From Diplosphaera chodatii (taxonomy: Eukaryota > Chlorophyta > Trebouxiophyceae > Prasiolales > Stichococcaceae), in NCBI GenBank assembly GCA_032358165.1, contig JAALGY010000023.1, positions 2,542,001 through 2,606,000 of the forward strand: a DNA stretch of 64,000 nucleotides, written 5' to 3'. Under the pieces are notes generated by a model. The model ran no database searches, was not told the DNA's origin, and was given only the letters and a program-made list of their open reading frames with translations. This document shows, in pieces, positions 1 through 13,340 of this stretch. Positions within the stretch are counted from its first letter, which is position 1; every line of letters starts with the position of its first letter. The position numbers and the translations under genes are program-made.

Positions 1-3000
1 CGCCTCAGAGGGCATCGCACGCGCCGGCAAGCAGTGGGAGGAGCAGCAGGCCCGGGCGCGAGACACCGCAGGCCAGGCCGCTGACGCCGCTTCAGGCCAG
101 GTTGGTTTTAGTTCAAGCACTCATGCGGTGCTGGCCTTTGCAGTTGATTGTCAGGAGATTCCATAAACAGCTTTGAGCATTGGCGTGTTGTAGTATGCAT
201 CGTTGCTGCTTGGCCTGTGGACGATCGCAGGGTTATCTACGCCAACAGCAGAGAGTGCTGGAATGACAGCAGGGTGTAGCAACAAACGAATGGGCCAGCC
301 CTCGCACTACAGGGTTGCGTATGTCACCTTCGTCTGGTCGGATCTGATCGGACGCCGTCTGCATGGCTTGCAGGCGGAGGGCATTGTGAACAGAGTGAAG
401 CAGGCAGTGGGCCTGGGCTCTGACAAGGCCGAGGATGCCAAGCAGTACGCTGCTGATACCGCCAACACCGCCTCCAACAAGGTTTGCCTAGATGCGCTGC
501 CTGAATTTCACCGGCAAGTGAAGCACAGCAACACCGTATGCAGCAGTCCTCTTTCGGTGTCATACTGCTATTGATGAATGCTGCTGCATATGCAAGGCAG
601 TGGAGGACGAACCTCCTCTGCTGTGCCCTGCAGGCCCAGGCTGGCTACGACTCTGCAAAGGGTGCTGCATCTGATGCTGCATCTACTGCGCAAGACAAGG
701 CCTCGCAGTACGCCGAGGCGGGCCAGCAGCAGGTCAGCCTGGACTGCATGCAAAGCTGGCTGGTCATGAATTGGCTGAAATAGAGTGCTGTGCACACAGA
801 GCAGGTCTGCATATGATTATTCTCCCCAAGCGTCATTTTGATATCATTGCAAGTCGTCTGCAGGGCGAGGGCCTGCTGCACAGGGCGGCCGCTGCCGTGG
901 GCCTGGCATCCGACAAGGCGCAGGAGACCAAGGAGGCCGCCAAGGACCAGGCCTCCAAGGGGTACCTACCAAACAATATCAACGTTGCAATCTTCTCTGC
1001 TATCTATGCATCGGTACGACGCTCTGCACATGCGCTTGCTGATCACCTAATCTGACGGCCGACGAGCTACCCTTGCTGCAGGTACAACGCAGCTTCTCAG
1101 ACGGCGGATGCTGCTGCTCAGAAGGCGCAGCAGACCAAGGACCAGGCCGTCAACCAGGTCAGCAGAAATTTGTATGCACGAAATCATGGCTATATGCAGC
1201 CCTTTTGGCACTGCAGCCCTGTGTGTGTTAGCATGTCATCCATGCTACCGTGGGGGCTTGAGTGCCACATCCTCAAACAGTCGTGCTGCACGGTTGCGGA
1301 ATGAGTGAGGTAGTGTTCAGTGCGACACAGCCTGCCAGGGCGCCATAATGAGCTGGACTTACCATCTGCACTGCAGGCCCAGGCCGGTTACGACTCCGCA
1401 AAGGGGGCTGCCTCTGGTGCAGCCTCCACAGTGCAGGACAAGGCCTCGGAGTATGCAGAGGCGGGCAAGCAGCAGGCAAGCAAAGTACCCGCGTGCCATT
1501 TGTCCTGCATGGCTGCAATTGCTTGCATGGTTGCAGGACGCATGTGAGCCCCCCGCAACTCACTGAGAGCTGCCTGATCTTACGTCCTCTGCAGGGCGAG
1601 AGCCTGCTGCACAGGGCCGCCGCTGCCGTGGGCCTGGCATCTGACAAGGCGCAGGAGACAAAAGAGGCCGCCAAGGACCAGGCCTCCAAGGGGTGTGTAA
1701 AGCACTGCTTTGTGTCAGTCCATGGCCTGCAGCACGAGCATATGCGCCACGGGGTTTTGGCTGCAGACTCATGCTGTGCAGAGCAACAGCCATCTCTGGC
1801 AGCGTTGCCACCGTGCAATGCCACTGAATCGTCCATCCCGTGACACCTGGGTCATTCATGTCACTGCTGTACTGCAGGTATGACGCCGCGGCAGACACTG
1901 CAAGCGATGCATACGTGGGTGCGCTGCACGGCAAGGACAAGGTTGTCGAGGGCGCAGGCCAGGCTGCGGACCAGGCCAAGCAGCAGGTGTGCAAGGGACA
2001 GACCACCCTGTCTGCTGTCCTGCTGCAATGTCAATCCATGACGCAACCAGCCATATAGCCACAGCTGATGGAGGCCTTCAAAACTTATGCGGCAGATGGT
2101 TCAGGGGTTATGTCATCTGCCAATTGCAGGGCGAGAGTCTGCTGCACAAGGCGGCAGCAGCTGTGGGTCTGGCATCCGACAAGGCACAGCAGGCAAAGGA
2201 TGCTGCAACAGATGCTGCAGCGACGACGGCTGACGACACAGTGCGTCTCTCACACACAACTGTTGGGCCTTGGCAAGTCTGCACCTATGCTCAGACCCAC
2301 ATTGTGCCGAACAATTCCCAGCCTGTGACCTGGTGCTGCAAGATTGGGGTGCAAGATCAATTTGCATTAAAAAAAATAGCACACCTCTTACTTTTTGTGC
2401 AACCGTAGCGGCAGAGATTGGATGGGCTGCGTGTGTACTTTCCTGCAAACGAACCCTCCACATGTTGGTGATCTATTGCAACGCAGGCTCGCATGGCTGC
2501 TGGCACATACAACACGGCGGCCGACGCTGCCAGCCGTGTTGCTGACAAGACCACAGGCACTGCCCGCCAGGTGACCTGTTCCCAGCAGCATGGGCCTCGA
2601 GCTCTCGATCGTGGCTGGCGGCATGTGCTGTTGTCTGATGTGCACCGTTGTGCTGGCCTTAACCATTGGGCTGTGTGCTGCAGGCGACCAATGCCGCAGC
2701 GCAGCAGGGCCGCAAGGCTGCCGATGCAGTTAGCGAGACTGCTGACAAGGCATGGGAGGACGCCAGCCAGGTGCGATGTGATGCCGGTGGCATGTCGTGC
2801 ATATCATGTCGTGCATATCATGGAGGGCACCAGCTGTATTGCTTACAGATCGCCACCTGTCCATGACATGCAACGCTGCCATGTGTTACTTGTACCATTA
2901 AAGCTGTAAGCCAACACGCAACCGTGACGCAGACTGTTGGAAGCGCAACTGGCGCAGCGGCTGACACTGCTGAGGCCGCAAAGCAGAAGGTGTCCGGCGT

Positions 3001-3719
3001 CGGCAGCGCGGCATACAATGCCGCAGCGCAGGTGCGTGTCTCCCACGACTTGCTACACCAGTCCCAGCTTGCGCTGTATTGTGCGTGTCTGCACTGCCAA
3101 TGACACATCAGCATCGTGGCCAAGCACCCAGCACATCTTGCCAATTGCTAGTCACGTCGCCAATCACACCACTTGATGCCACCATATCCACAGTCACCGC
3201 ATGTGGACTACATGTGCAGGCTGGCGAGGCGGGCGGGGAGGTCCTGACGGAGGCGCAGAAGAAGGCGCGCCAGGCGGCGGGCGCGACCCAGCGCACCGCC
3301 TCGGGCGCAGCGCAGGCCGCACAGGACACGGTGCAGGGCACCGCCCGCACAGCCCAGAACGTGGCGCAGGGCACCGCCCAGAAGGCGCAGAACGTGGCGC
3401 AGGGCACCGCCCAGACGGCGCAGAATGTTGCTGGCAGCGCCTCGCAGGTGCCCCTGCTGCCTGCCTGACATGTTCCTTTCCATGGCACTGACAGGTACAA
3501 TTGTGATGTTGACAACCGTGCCAAGACAAGGTAGCGCAGAAGCTCCAGCTCTGCAGCTCTTGTGAAGGCTCTTGCTTTCTAGGGATATGAAGCTGCACAC
3601 ACTGATGACTCTGGCCTCTGCTGCTTGCACAGACGGTTCGGGACGGCGTGAAGAAGGCAGCAGATGTGGGCGCAGACACGGCTGACACCGCCCGCAACTA
3701 TGTCCACCAGGAGCTGTGA
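1..3719 (+). CDS. LEA-like (late embryogenesis abundant, group 3 type) protein, 5' end missing
   Basis: Alanine-, lysine-, glutamine- and glycine-rich hydrophilic protein assembled from 14 visible exons (1-100, 374-481, 634-732, 864-961, 1082-1157, 1377-1475, 1595-1692, 1878-1986, 2130-2240, 2487-2570, 2684-2770, 2933-3031, 3220-3447, 3633-3719). The repeats (SDKAQETKEAAKDQASKG, GTAQKAQNVAQ) are 11-residue amphipathic units of the LEA_4 kind, which in known members fold on drying and protect membranes and enzymes; some Chlorella frost-hardiness proteins look similar. No signal peptide can be judged because the start lies before the window. Phases agree throughout: 634-1157 and 1377-1986 are near-copies of one three-exon cassette. 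The donor at 1476 reads gc, not gt, although the sister exon at 732 has gt. Stop codon at 3717. Family assignment is firm; the exact cellular role is inferred. Confidence 0.8.
634..2240 (+). repeat. Tandemly duplicated three-exon cassette inside the LEA-like gene
   Basis: Exons 634-732, 864-961 and 1082-1157 (starting AQAGYDSAKGAAS, GEGLLHRAAAAVGLASDKAQ and YNAASQT) recur in the same order and phase as 1377-1475, 1595-1692 and 1878-1986 (AQAGYDSAKGAAS, GESLLHRAAAAVGLASDKAQ, YDAAADT). The middle exon occurs a third time at 2130-2240, and 374-481 (VKQAVGLGSDKAEDAK) is a more diverged relative. Lengths of 99 and 98 nt are conserved between copies. Confidence 0.85.
3334..3432 (+). repeat. 33-nt coding tandem repeat (11-residue LEA units)
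   Basis: Within the penultimate LEA exon the protein runs through three 11-residue units of pattern V-[AQ]-x-GTA-x-x-AQN. The underlying 33-nt units are almost identical in DNA (GTGGCGCAGGGCACCGCCCA recurs), showing recent unit expansion. Confidence 0.8.
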
Positions 3720-4218
3720 TGATTCTTGGTGTGGAACGCGGCGTTCGGGCGATTTGGCTCGACGTCGACATATCCCTAGGATGTGTTGATGTCATGCAGT
3801 AGGGCTAGGCATAACTAGGTTTGCATGCACCTCTTGTGCACAGGTTTTGGGGCGTGTGTATGTCGCCCTGCCGATTTGCATGTGGCAATGACGCGTGGCA
3901 GACTTGCACGCCGTTTTGAGTGCAAAATGCCAATTGGCCCGTTTTGCATGAGGGAGTTCTGTAAGCGAATCCATCGTCGTCGGCATCCTGTTGTACTAGC
4001 ATGTGGCGTGCAACTGATAGCACCATGCATGTAACTTCCTACCAGCTGCCACCCACTTGCTCACAAGTAGCTATAAACCTGCAACGGCCTACCAACTCTG
4101 ACGGTTAGCGCATATTGGTCTGCAACAGCTAATAAACCGCAGCAGGTTCCACAGGAATAACTGGCGCAGTCATTGTCCCTGCACCGGCTCTGAATACTTT
4201 TGCAGCTGCAGTGATCCC
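3720..4218. other. Intergenic gap between the two LEA-like genes
   Basis: No coding exon seen. It should hold the 3' UTR of the upstream gene and the promoter of the next. A TGTAA, the usual green-algal polyadenylation signal, lies at 4030-4034, about 310 nt after the stop; that link is tentative. Short palindrome-rich stretches (tgcatgc) are common here as elsewhere in the window. Confidence 0.4.
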
Positions 4219-5733
4219 ATGGCCTACCCGTTGGGCAACGCGCAGAAGACGCTAGTCTTCATCCTGTTTGCAGCAATAGTGCTGCACAATGCTCCCGCAA
4301 TCAACGCACAGTCTGATCCGGCACGTCTTCTGTGGCCCAACAATATACGCGCAAGTCTGCCTTGCATTGCAGCTGATTCGTTCCGGTCTGCGTGGCCATA
4401 CGTGCACATTACAGAGTGCGAGGTGTAACCGCTGTCTGCCGTTGGTGTGTGCAGGGTGGCCTCGTCGAGACCATCAGAGATAAGGTGAGCTGGGCGGAGC
4501 ACCCCGCGCTGTCTTGTACCGGCACATGACGCTGGCCAACAATGCATGCTCACGGGGTGCCTGCGTCGAACCAAGCGCGCTGTTATGTCGAGCAGGTGAC
4601 GGGCTTCTTCCAGCAGAAGCCAAGCAAGGCGGAGAGCTTCTCGGCGACAGTGCGAGAAGCGGAGGAGACGCAGGAGGCGCACCAGCGGCGCCTGCAGTAC
4701 GGGGTGCGCCGCCCCTGGATCAGGAGAGTTTGCTGGAGCTGTTGTGTGCTGTCGCCCTCTTCAGTAGGTGGAGTAGGTGAATGGTCAGGAGTCCAGCATT
4801 ACAGTCGCACGTCATGCATGCCATCTGGTGCACCATCAGCCTCGTGCAGGGCTGCAGCGCTCCGCTGGGCTGCCAAGCCCCGCAGGGCACCAGCACAGTT
4901 GCAGGCTAGACTGGGAGGACCGATTTGATGATCGGAGGACCGCTGTGCGCAACAGGACGACACCTGGTGGGGCGCGCTGGCGGAGAAGTCGGTGCGGGCG
5001 TGGCAGTACTCCGCCAGCTACTACCAGTTTGCCCGCAAGCTTCTGCTGGTGAGAACCGCTGCAAACCAGCACGGGAAGTTGACCTGTGGGCGTCCAGTGG
5101 GCAGGTTCGGACGAGGTGCACAGCACCTGTTGCATGTGCAGCCGCAACAGACTCGAGGTTTCATCACAAGTTCATCTGACATCAGGATGTGTCGCACGCT
5201 ACCTGCAGGACTACGTGGTTGCCCACTTGCCGAAGCAGCTGATGGGCCAGCTGCCGAGGCCGGTGGCAGACTGGCTCGAGGCGATGCAGCGCCAGGCGGC
5301 CGGCACCGGGTCCGCGACAGGTGCGCCTCAGGCGACCCCATGTTCCGCATGTTCCTCACACCTAGCACCGCCGTCGTCAACTAGCGAGCCTCACGTCACG
5401 ACGAGAAATTTGTGGGGGCTCTCCTCGAGTTGACGCTGCTGCCGTGCGCAGATGACATTGCCAGGCAAGCGGCAGGCTTTGCACAGGACAAGGCAGCTGA
5501 GGTGGTGGGTGCTGCCAGCGACACGATGCAGGGCGGACTCGATGCAGCTTCGCAGAGGGTCAAGGTGGGCAGAGCCACGCATATGTCAGTGGTTGTGTCC
5601 TCACACGTGAGCACAGTTGCTGTTGACATCTGCCCAAACAAAGCACAGCGGTGCTCAGATGATGAGTGTGCTGAAGCAGGAGGCAGGTGATGCCGCTGGG
5701 CAGGCATCAGGCCGCATTCTGGAGGACCTCTGA
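4219..5733 (+). CDS. LEA-like protein with hydrophobic N-terminal leader
   Basis: Seven inferred exons: 4219-4350, 4455-4484, 4596-4703, 4956-5048, 5209-5320, 5452-5564, 5680-5733. The N-terminus (MAYPLGNAQKTLVFILFAAI, ending in a small-residue stretch before AQSD) looks like a signal peptide or membrane anchor. The last third (DDIARQAAGFAQDKAAEVVG...) carries LEA-type Ala/Lys/Gln/Asp amphipathic sequence like the upstream gene, while the middle (DDTWWGALAEKSV, YYQFARKLLL) is more ordered. Exon 1 joins in phase only if its donor is gcaagt at 4351, a perfect GC-type donor; the alternative gt at 4423 would leave a 32-nt intron. The product could enter the secretory pathway or a plastid membrane. 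The LEA relationship rests on composition and adjacency, so confidence is moderate. Confidence 0.6.
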
Positions 5734-7255
5734 ACAGGCGGCCATGTAGGGTTGACCGCATTACGCAATGCGCATACAAGGAATGAAGGCGACAGTTGAT
5801 GCCCGCTGCAGTCACAGCAGCACATAATTAACCCTGGCAAGGGCAAAACGCGTCTATCACTAACGTGCTTACAGCGACAAGCGAGACTCGGGGGAAAAAC
5901 TATTCATGACTCGTGCCTGCCTTTGACGACTCGTTGCCCGTTTCATATGTTGAAATATTTGGTCTGTCGCAACAGCAGCAGCAGCCGCAGCCTGTGTACT
6001 GCCGCCAACACATACATGACGCTTGGACTGTGCTCAGCACTGTTGTTGCTAACACTGACGTCGTTAATGGGAGTCACACCATGTCCAGAGCGCACCCATG
6101 TCCAGCATTGCCGCTGGGGCACGATCAGCACTACCATCAGGCTAGCTACCGGTAGTTGCGCCAGTCCTAAATCTCTGCTGGCGTCTTGTTGGTTGTCTGC
6201 GGTCTTGACAACGATAGTGACAACACTCCAATGACAAACATGACTATGGCCAACTTCAGCCTGCATGCGTGCTCGACACTACTCATTTGTGTTTGCCATC
6301 GACTGTCAGATACAGTATGCTGCCTGTTCCAACTCACTGCCGCATCTCTGCATGAACTGCGCATCAGATCGCATCATTGTCGGCAGGCAGAGGTGGTCAC
6401 ATTCGATGGGGCTCCTGCCTCTGCCTCTGCATTCGGACAATGCTCCCCATCGACCTCAGCTTTAGCCGCCTGCTCTGCATCCCATCGCTGCCTGGCGCGC
6501 TGCAGGTATTGTGTGATTAACCCAGCACCGCAGCAGGTGAGCACAGCCTTCCAGAAGGCCATCTATTACTGCTGACTACCCCGTATCCCTGAGGCGATGG
6601 TTTCGGCAACATGCATTTGTCATGTGCACGCACAATGTGCAGCCAGCACTGAAAACCTGCCTGCCTTGCCCTGTATACGACATGCGGTATCAGGCTGCTG
6701 CCACATGCAACCGTGATGCTGCCAGCAGTTGCCGCCGGATGTCAGCTTGGCGGCAATAACCTGAGTTTTGACATCCACATACGATACATCTAGGGCAACC
6801 CGCCTGCAGTCCATTATAAACAAGAGACCACAGTAGTCATGGCCGTTCACGTTGCATATACTCGTATACGTCTGTGATGCGTTAAACGCTGGTGGCAGAC
6901 GTCAAAGGGGGTGTGCTGCATTTTGTGCAAAAATGCTGTAAGCTCTTGCACACGTCTATTGATGCGAAGCAACCAACTGAAACCTTATGCATGGAGATGA
7001 AGCCTCGTGTGCGTATACATGCTTACCCAATGTCTCCTTCGTCAGCACATGCTACAACACATGTTAGATCTCGCAGTATAATGACCTGAAATCACGGGCG
7101 GGCGGGGACGTGTTGTTGTAGGTGGCAGCAGCCGTCAACCCTAAACCCATCTTGCTACTACCTCATCTTGCATACAAGCCACACCAATGATTCAAACCGG
7201 CTGCTCCGCCAGCATCTGATCTGCACCATGATGCAAGCTCTCGGCTGCATTTTGC
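5734..7255. other. Long stretch with little recognisable coding
   Basis: About 1.5 kb between the second LEA-like gene and the end of the minus-strand isochorismatase gene. Apart from a possible 62-codon membrane ORF at 6374-6562 on the minus strand, I see no exon with splice sites and a recognisable product. Part must be the 3' UTR of the gene ending at 7256. Confidence 0.4.
6374..6562 (-). CDS. Possible 62-residue small membrane protein
   Basis: Begins MAFWKAVLTCCGAGLITQYL, a single hydrophobic segment followed by a charged stretch (QRARQRWDAEQAAKAE). Stops (TAA, TAG) sit immediately upstream in the same frame, so if real it is a complete short ORF or a terminal exon whose acceptor is just before the ATG. 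It resembles in layout, not clearly in sequence, the 51-codon ORF at 40432-40587, which also lies next to an isochorismatase gene. No family recognised; coding status is uncertain. Confidence 0.25.
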   Translation of the reverse strand: MAFWKAVLTCCGAGLITQYLQRARQRWDAEQAAKAEVDGEHCPNAEAEAGAPSNVTTSACRQ

Positions 7256-9286
7256 CTACAGCTTGGAAGCACCAGTGGGACTTTTGCGCCACGGCGGCAC
7301 CAGTCCTGGCGGCCGCCGCACCTCGAAGCTCCGCTTGTCCTGCAGCAGAAACTGCACGCTCAACTTGCTATGGGAACGACAGGCCACTGAACGAGTGAGG
7401 ACCATGGACAGCACACCAATACATACATGTCCGATCACAGAGTACTCGACTTGTTAATTTGCTCAGGCACCTGCCAGCGCGTCTTGATTTCGTCGGTTGT
7501 CAGTGTCTGCCCGAAGCCTGCGGCAGGAGGCAGACCTGGCGCCATCCCCTCACGGTGAGTTTTGCCACCTCGTTCGCACACTGTGAAGTGCAGCACAGTT
7601 GAGATGCCTACACCCTGGTGGGCTGTGCTAGCAACTCTGAGTGCTCACCCCACTCAACGCTTTTCAAGGCAGCCATGTGCATCTCCTGCGCATGCAAGAT
7701 TGCATGCTCAGCTTGTCCTCCATTCCAAGTGGCCTCAACCACAAGCAGCTCCTATAAATTACCATTGCATCCACCAAGCTGCGGCATGCACCTTGGTGTA
7801 GGTGGACACTGCATCCTGCAGTGAAGACGGGTTAGGGCTGGCACAAAGCCAGGTCAATCAGCAGGCTACTGCAACGGATCAGGGCAGGCAGCCACTGCAC
7901 TTGCCTTGACTAGCACAATAAGTATCTGGCGGCACACTGCAGAGCGGGCGGTGGTCTCATCGCAGTCATTCTGCATCAGTTGCACAGCAGCTGGTGGCAT
8001 GTCTGCAGATTTGAGCTGCAACAGAGCCTGATGCGTCACGGCACTGCGGTCGGTTGCTCAGTACGGTTCAGCCCTGGGACATGCATCGTGACGGGCTGGC
8101 ATGCCTCAGCTCATGCAGCGAGCAGCTAGTGGTTCAGGTTTCAGTACGTACCGTGCAGACGCCGCAGATGATGAGACCGTCACAGGACTTTTCTGCAAGA
8201 AAACTCTCCAGACTCGGTGTGCCTGCACATCATACAAACTGAACGGATGTCACGACTGCAACTTCCAGTGGGTGACATCTGAACTGGTTAGCATGCGAGC
8301 AAGCCACTGACTTCTGCACCAATCCATTGCTGCATAGCTTGAGCACGACACGTTTGCAGCACATGAAAGTTGGCTCTGGTGCAATATGGTGTGCAACGTC
8401 ACCACCGAAGCAGTCGTACACTTCTTTGTGAATGAGGAGGTCGCCCTCGCTGTGCCCAACCTCGACCTCCGGCATCATGCGCCACGCCTTGCTGCCTTTC
8501 CTGCGGTGTCCAGCACGCCACGGTGCTGCTGTTGACGCAAGCACATGTCAGCATCGACTCAAAGTGTCTTACTAAGTGTTGTTGGGTGGTGAAGACGGAG
8601 CACCTGATGACATCATCTGCCCCAATGTATGCTGCAGGGCAGCGGATCTTTCCTTTGCCACCAAGCACTTGCAGTCTGCCACCGATCACCAACAACCTAG
8701 CAGACAGATCAGACCCACCGACCATGACGTTCCACTTCTCATCAGCGTGCGGATCTGGGTGGCCTGCGGTCAGACGATCAGAGCAATAATACTACTCTGA
8801 CCAACCTTGTCACATGTTGCGACTCTGTAGGCTGACAGCATATCAGCGCAGACATGCATGTGCGTGCCGTTGCACTCACCATGCTGTGTGTAGGCGATGG
8901 GCATGTCCTGCTCACGGGCGAATGCGATGAGGTCGTTGATCTGTGCCACCACATCCTTGGCGAAGGGTCTGTGCCACAAGAGAAGTAGGAGTCACTTATG
9001 AGTGCAACATGGGAACTCTCCTTCGTGAGGAACATCGCAGCATATACATTGCAAAAACATGGCCAGCCTGAAGAACTCCTGCCTGCAAACACCACCAAAG
9101 CTAGCCTGTGAACCCTAATGATAGCCAGAGTGCAGTGCTGATGTGGTGAGTAGCGGCAAGCAGATATTGACAACTTCAAATGCTGCATGACAGAAGGCAC
9201 CAACTGCAACAGCACAGACAGTTCGCACTGCCCATTATTGTCACGTACATGTCAATGACCAGCAGCGCTGGCCGTGCGATCTGCAT
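7256..9286 (-). CDS. Isochorismatase-family cysteine hydrolase, copy C
   Basis: Twelve exons on the minus strand: 9286-9249, 9082-9068, 8968-8880, 8719 (from about 8764), 8631-8604, 8500-8403, 8222-8152, 7970-7905, 7815-7792, 7685-7649, 7517-7471, 7339-7256. The triad expected for isochorismatase/nicotinamidase-like hydrolases is present: Asp in LLVIDMQEFF, Lys in LIHKEVYDCF and the nucleophilic Cys in IICGVCT, followed by CDETTAR. Such enzymes hydrolyse amide or vinyl-ether bonds; the substrate cannot be read from sequence. Exon 2 is a 15-nt micro-exon. Two introns seem to start with GC (after 9068, and gcaagt after 7905). The C-terminus (EVRRPPGLVPP) has no obvious function. Paralogues lie at 38361-40003 and 40604-42720. 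Confidence 0.85.
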
Positions 9287-10204
9287 CCCGAATTGCTCCT
9301 CTGCCGCGCCACACACTGCGCAAGCCTCTGGCGTTCTCTTGCTGTTGCCCGCCCTGCTGTGGGCTCAGCACATGACAGGCAGGTTATCCATGATTTCTAG
9401 CAGAAGCATGACCGTGGCGTTTATTCTTGCAGGGTTGTTTGGGGTTTCAAGGCATTCACATCATACAGCACGCAGCGGCAAGCACATGTACACACTCTGT
9501 TAGCGGCAGTGGTGTTGGTTCTGCTGCATTCTGCTGCAGCCTGCTCGCCTGTTTGTGGTTATGCCCGCCTGCTGGTTTCTCGGCGCCGATCCCTATTACG
9601 ATTGATGCAGAAGCAAACCGCCAACGCAGCCAGCAGCTTGCCCAACATCGGGCAATGTGCAAGGTTTGACCCGCCTGCGTGCAATGCAATTACGAGATCG
9701 GAGGTTGCAGGCACACGTCAGAGACAGTCTGACCAGACCACCTTCGTGTGACTTCTCTGTATGGTGTTTTGAAAAGAATGTACCATTGGAAGTGTCTCGC
9801 ACCCGGGATTGCTGCCAACGTCCGGCGGTGTGTGTCACCCCGCTGCCGCCCAATAATCATCCCACTGTTCAACGACACAGGGCGGCCTCGCATCTCCCTG
9901 CGCCATTCTGGTGCTGCTCATCACTAGTGACAACCGATGCTAGGCTGCATTGATATGCAAACTGGCCAGGATTTCACATCTACAGGTCGCAACACTCCAG
10001 AGCATCTGCACATAAAATCCACTCCGTTGCTTTGCACCTGCTCATGTTGCATGCGCGTCACACAGACCTTTTTTCGCCAATACAAGATTTGCAGACGGAG
10101 TGCGCATGCAACATCTGATCTAGTGTCGAGTGCAGCTTCACAACGCTTGATGTGCTTGCGCACAAGAGCGTCTGAGACGTGACATTCTGACAGCGTGGTG
10201 GATC
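9287..10204. promoter_or_regulatory. Divergent promoter region, isochorismatase C / agmatine deiminase
   Basis: About 0.9 kb between two genes transcribed away from each other. It must contain both 5' UTRs and promoters. No TATA-like box or repeat could be assigned with confidence, and no coding exon was recognised. Confidence 0.4.
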
Positions 10205-13269
<3,065 letters not shown>

Positions 13270-13340
13270 AACCTGATAACGATTCCACCATACTTCAATA
13301 TTTGCCAAATACGCAGGTCAGAGATCTGCAGAAATGTGCA

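Noticed and set aside
3208..3795. 195-codon minus-strand open frame over the LEA repeats
   Set aside because: Antisense of the 33-nt repeat unit; the plus-strand frame fits the gene, phase and LEA composition.
4351..4454. gt at 4423 as the donor for exon 1 of the second LEA-like gene
   Set aside because: It would leave a 32-nt intron, shorter than any other in the window; the gcaagt at 4351 also keeps phase.
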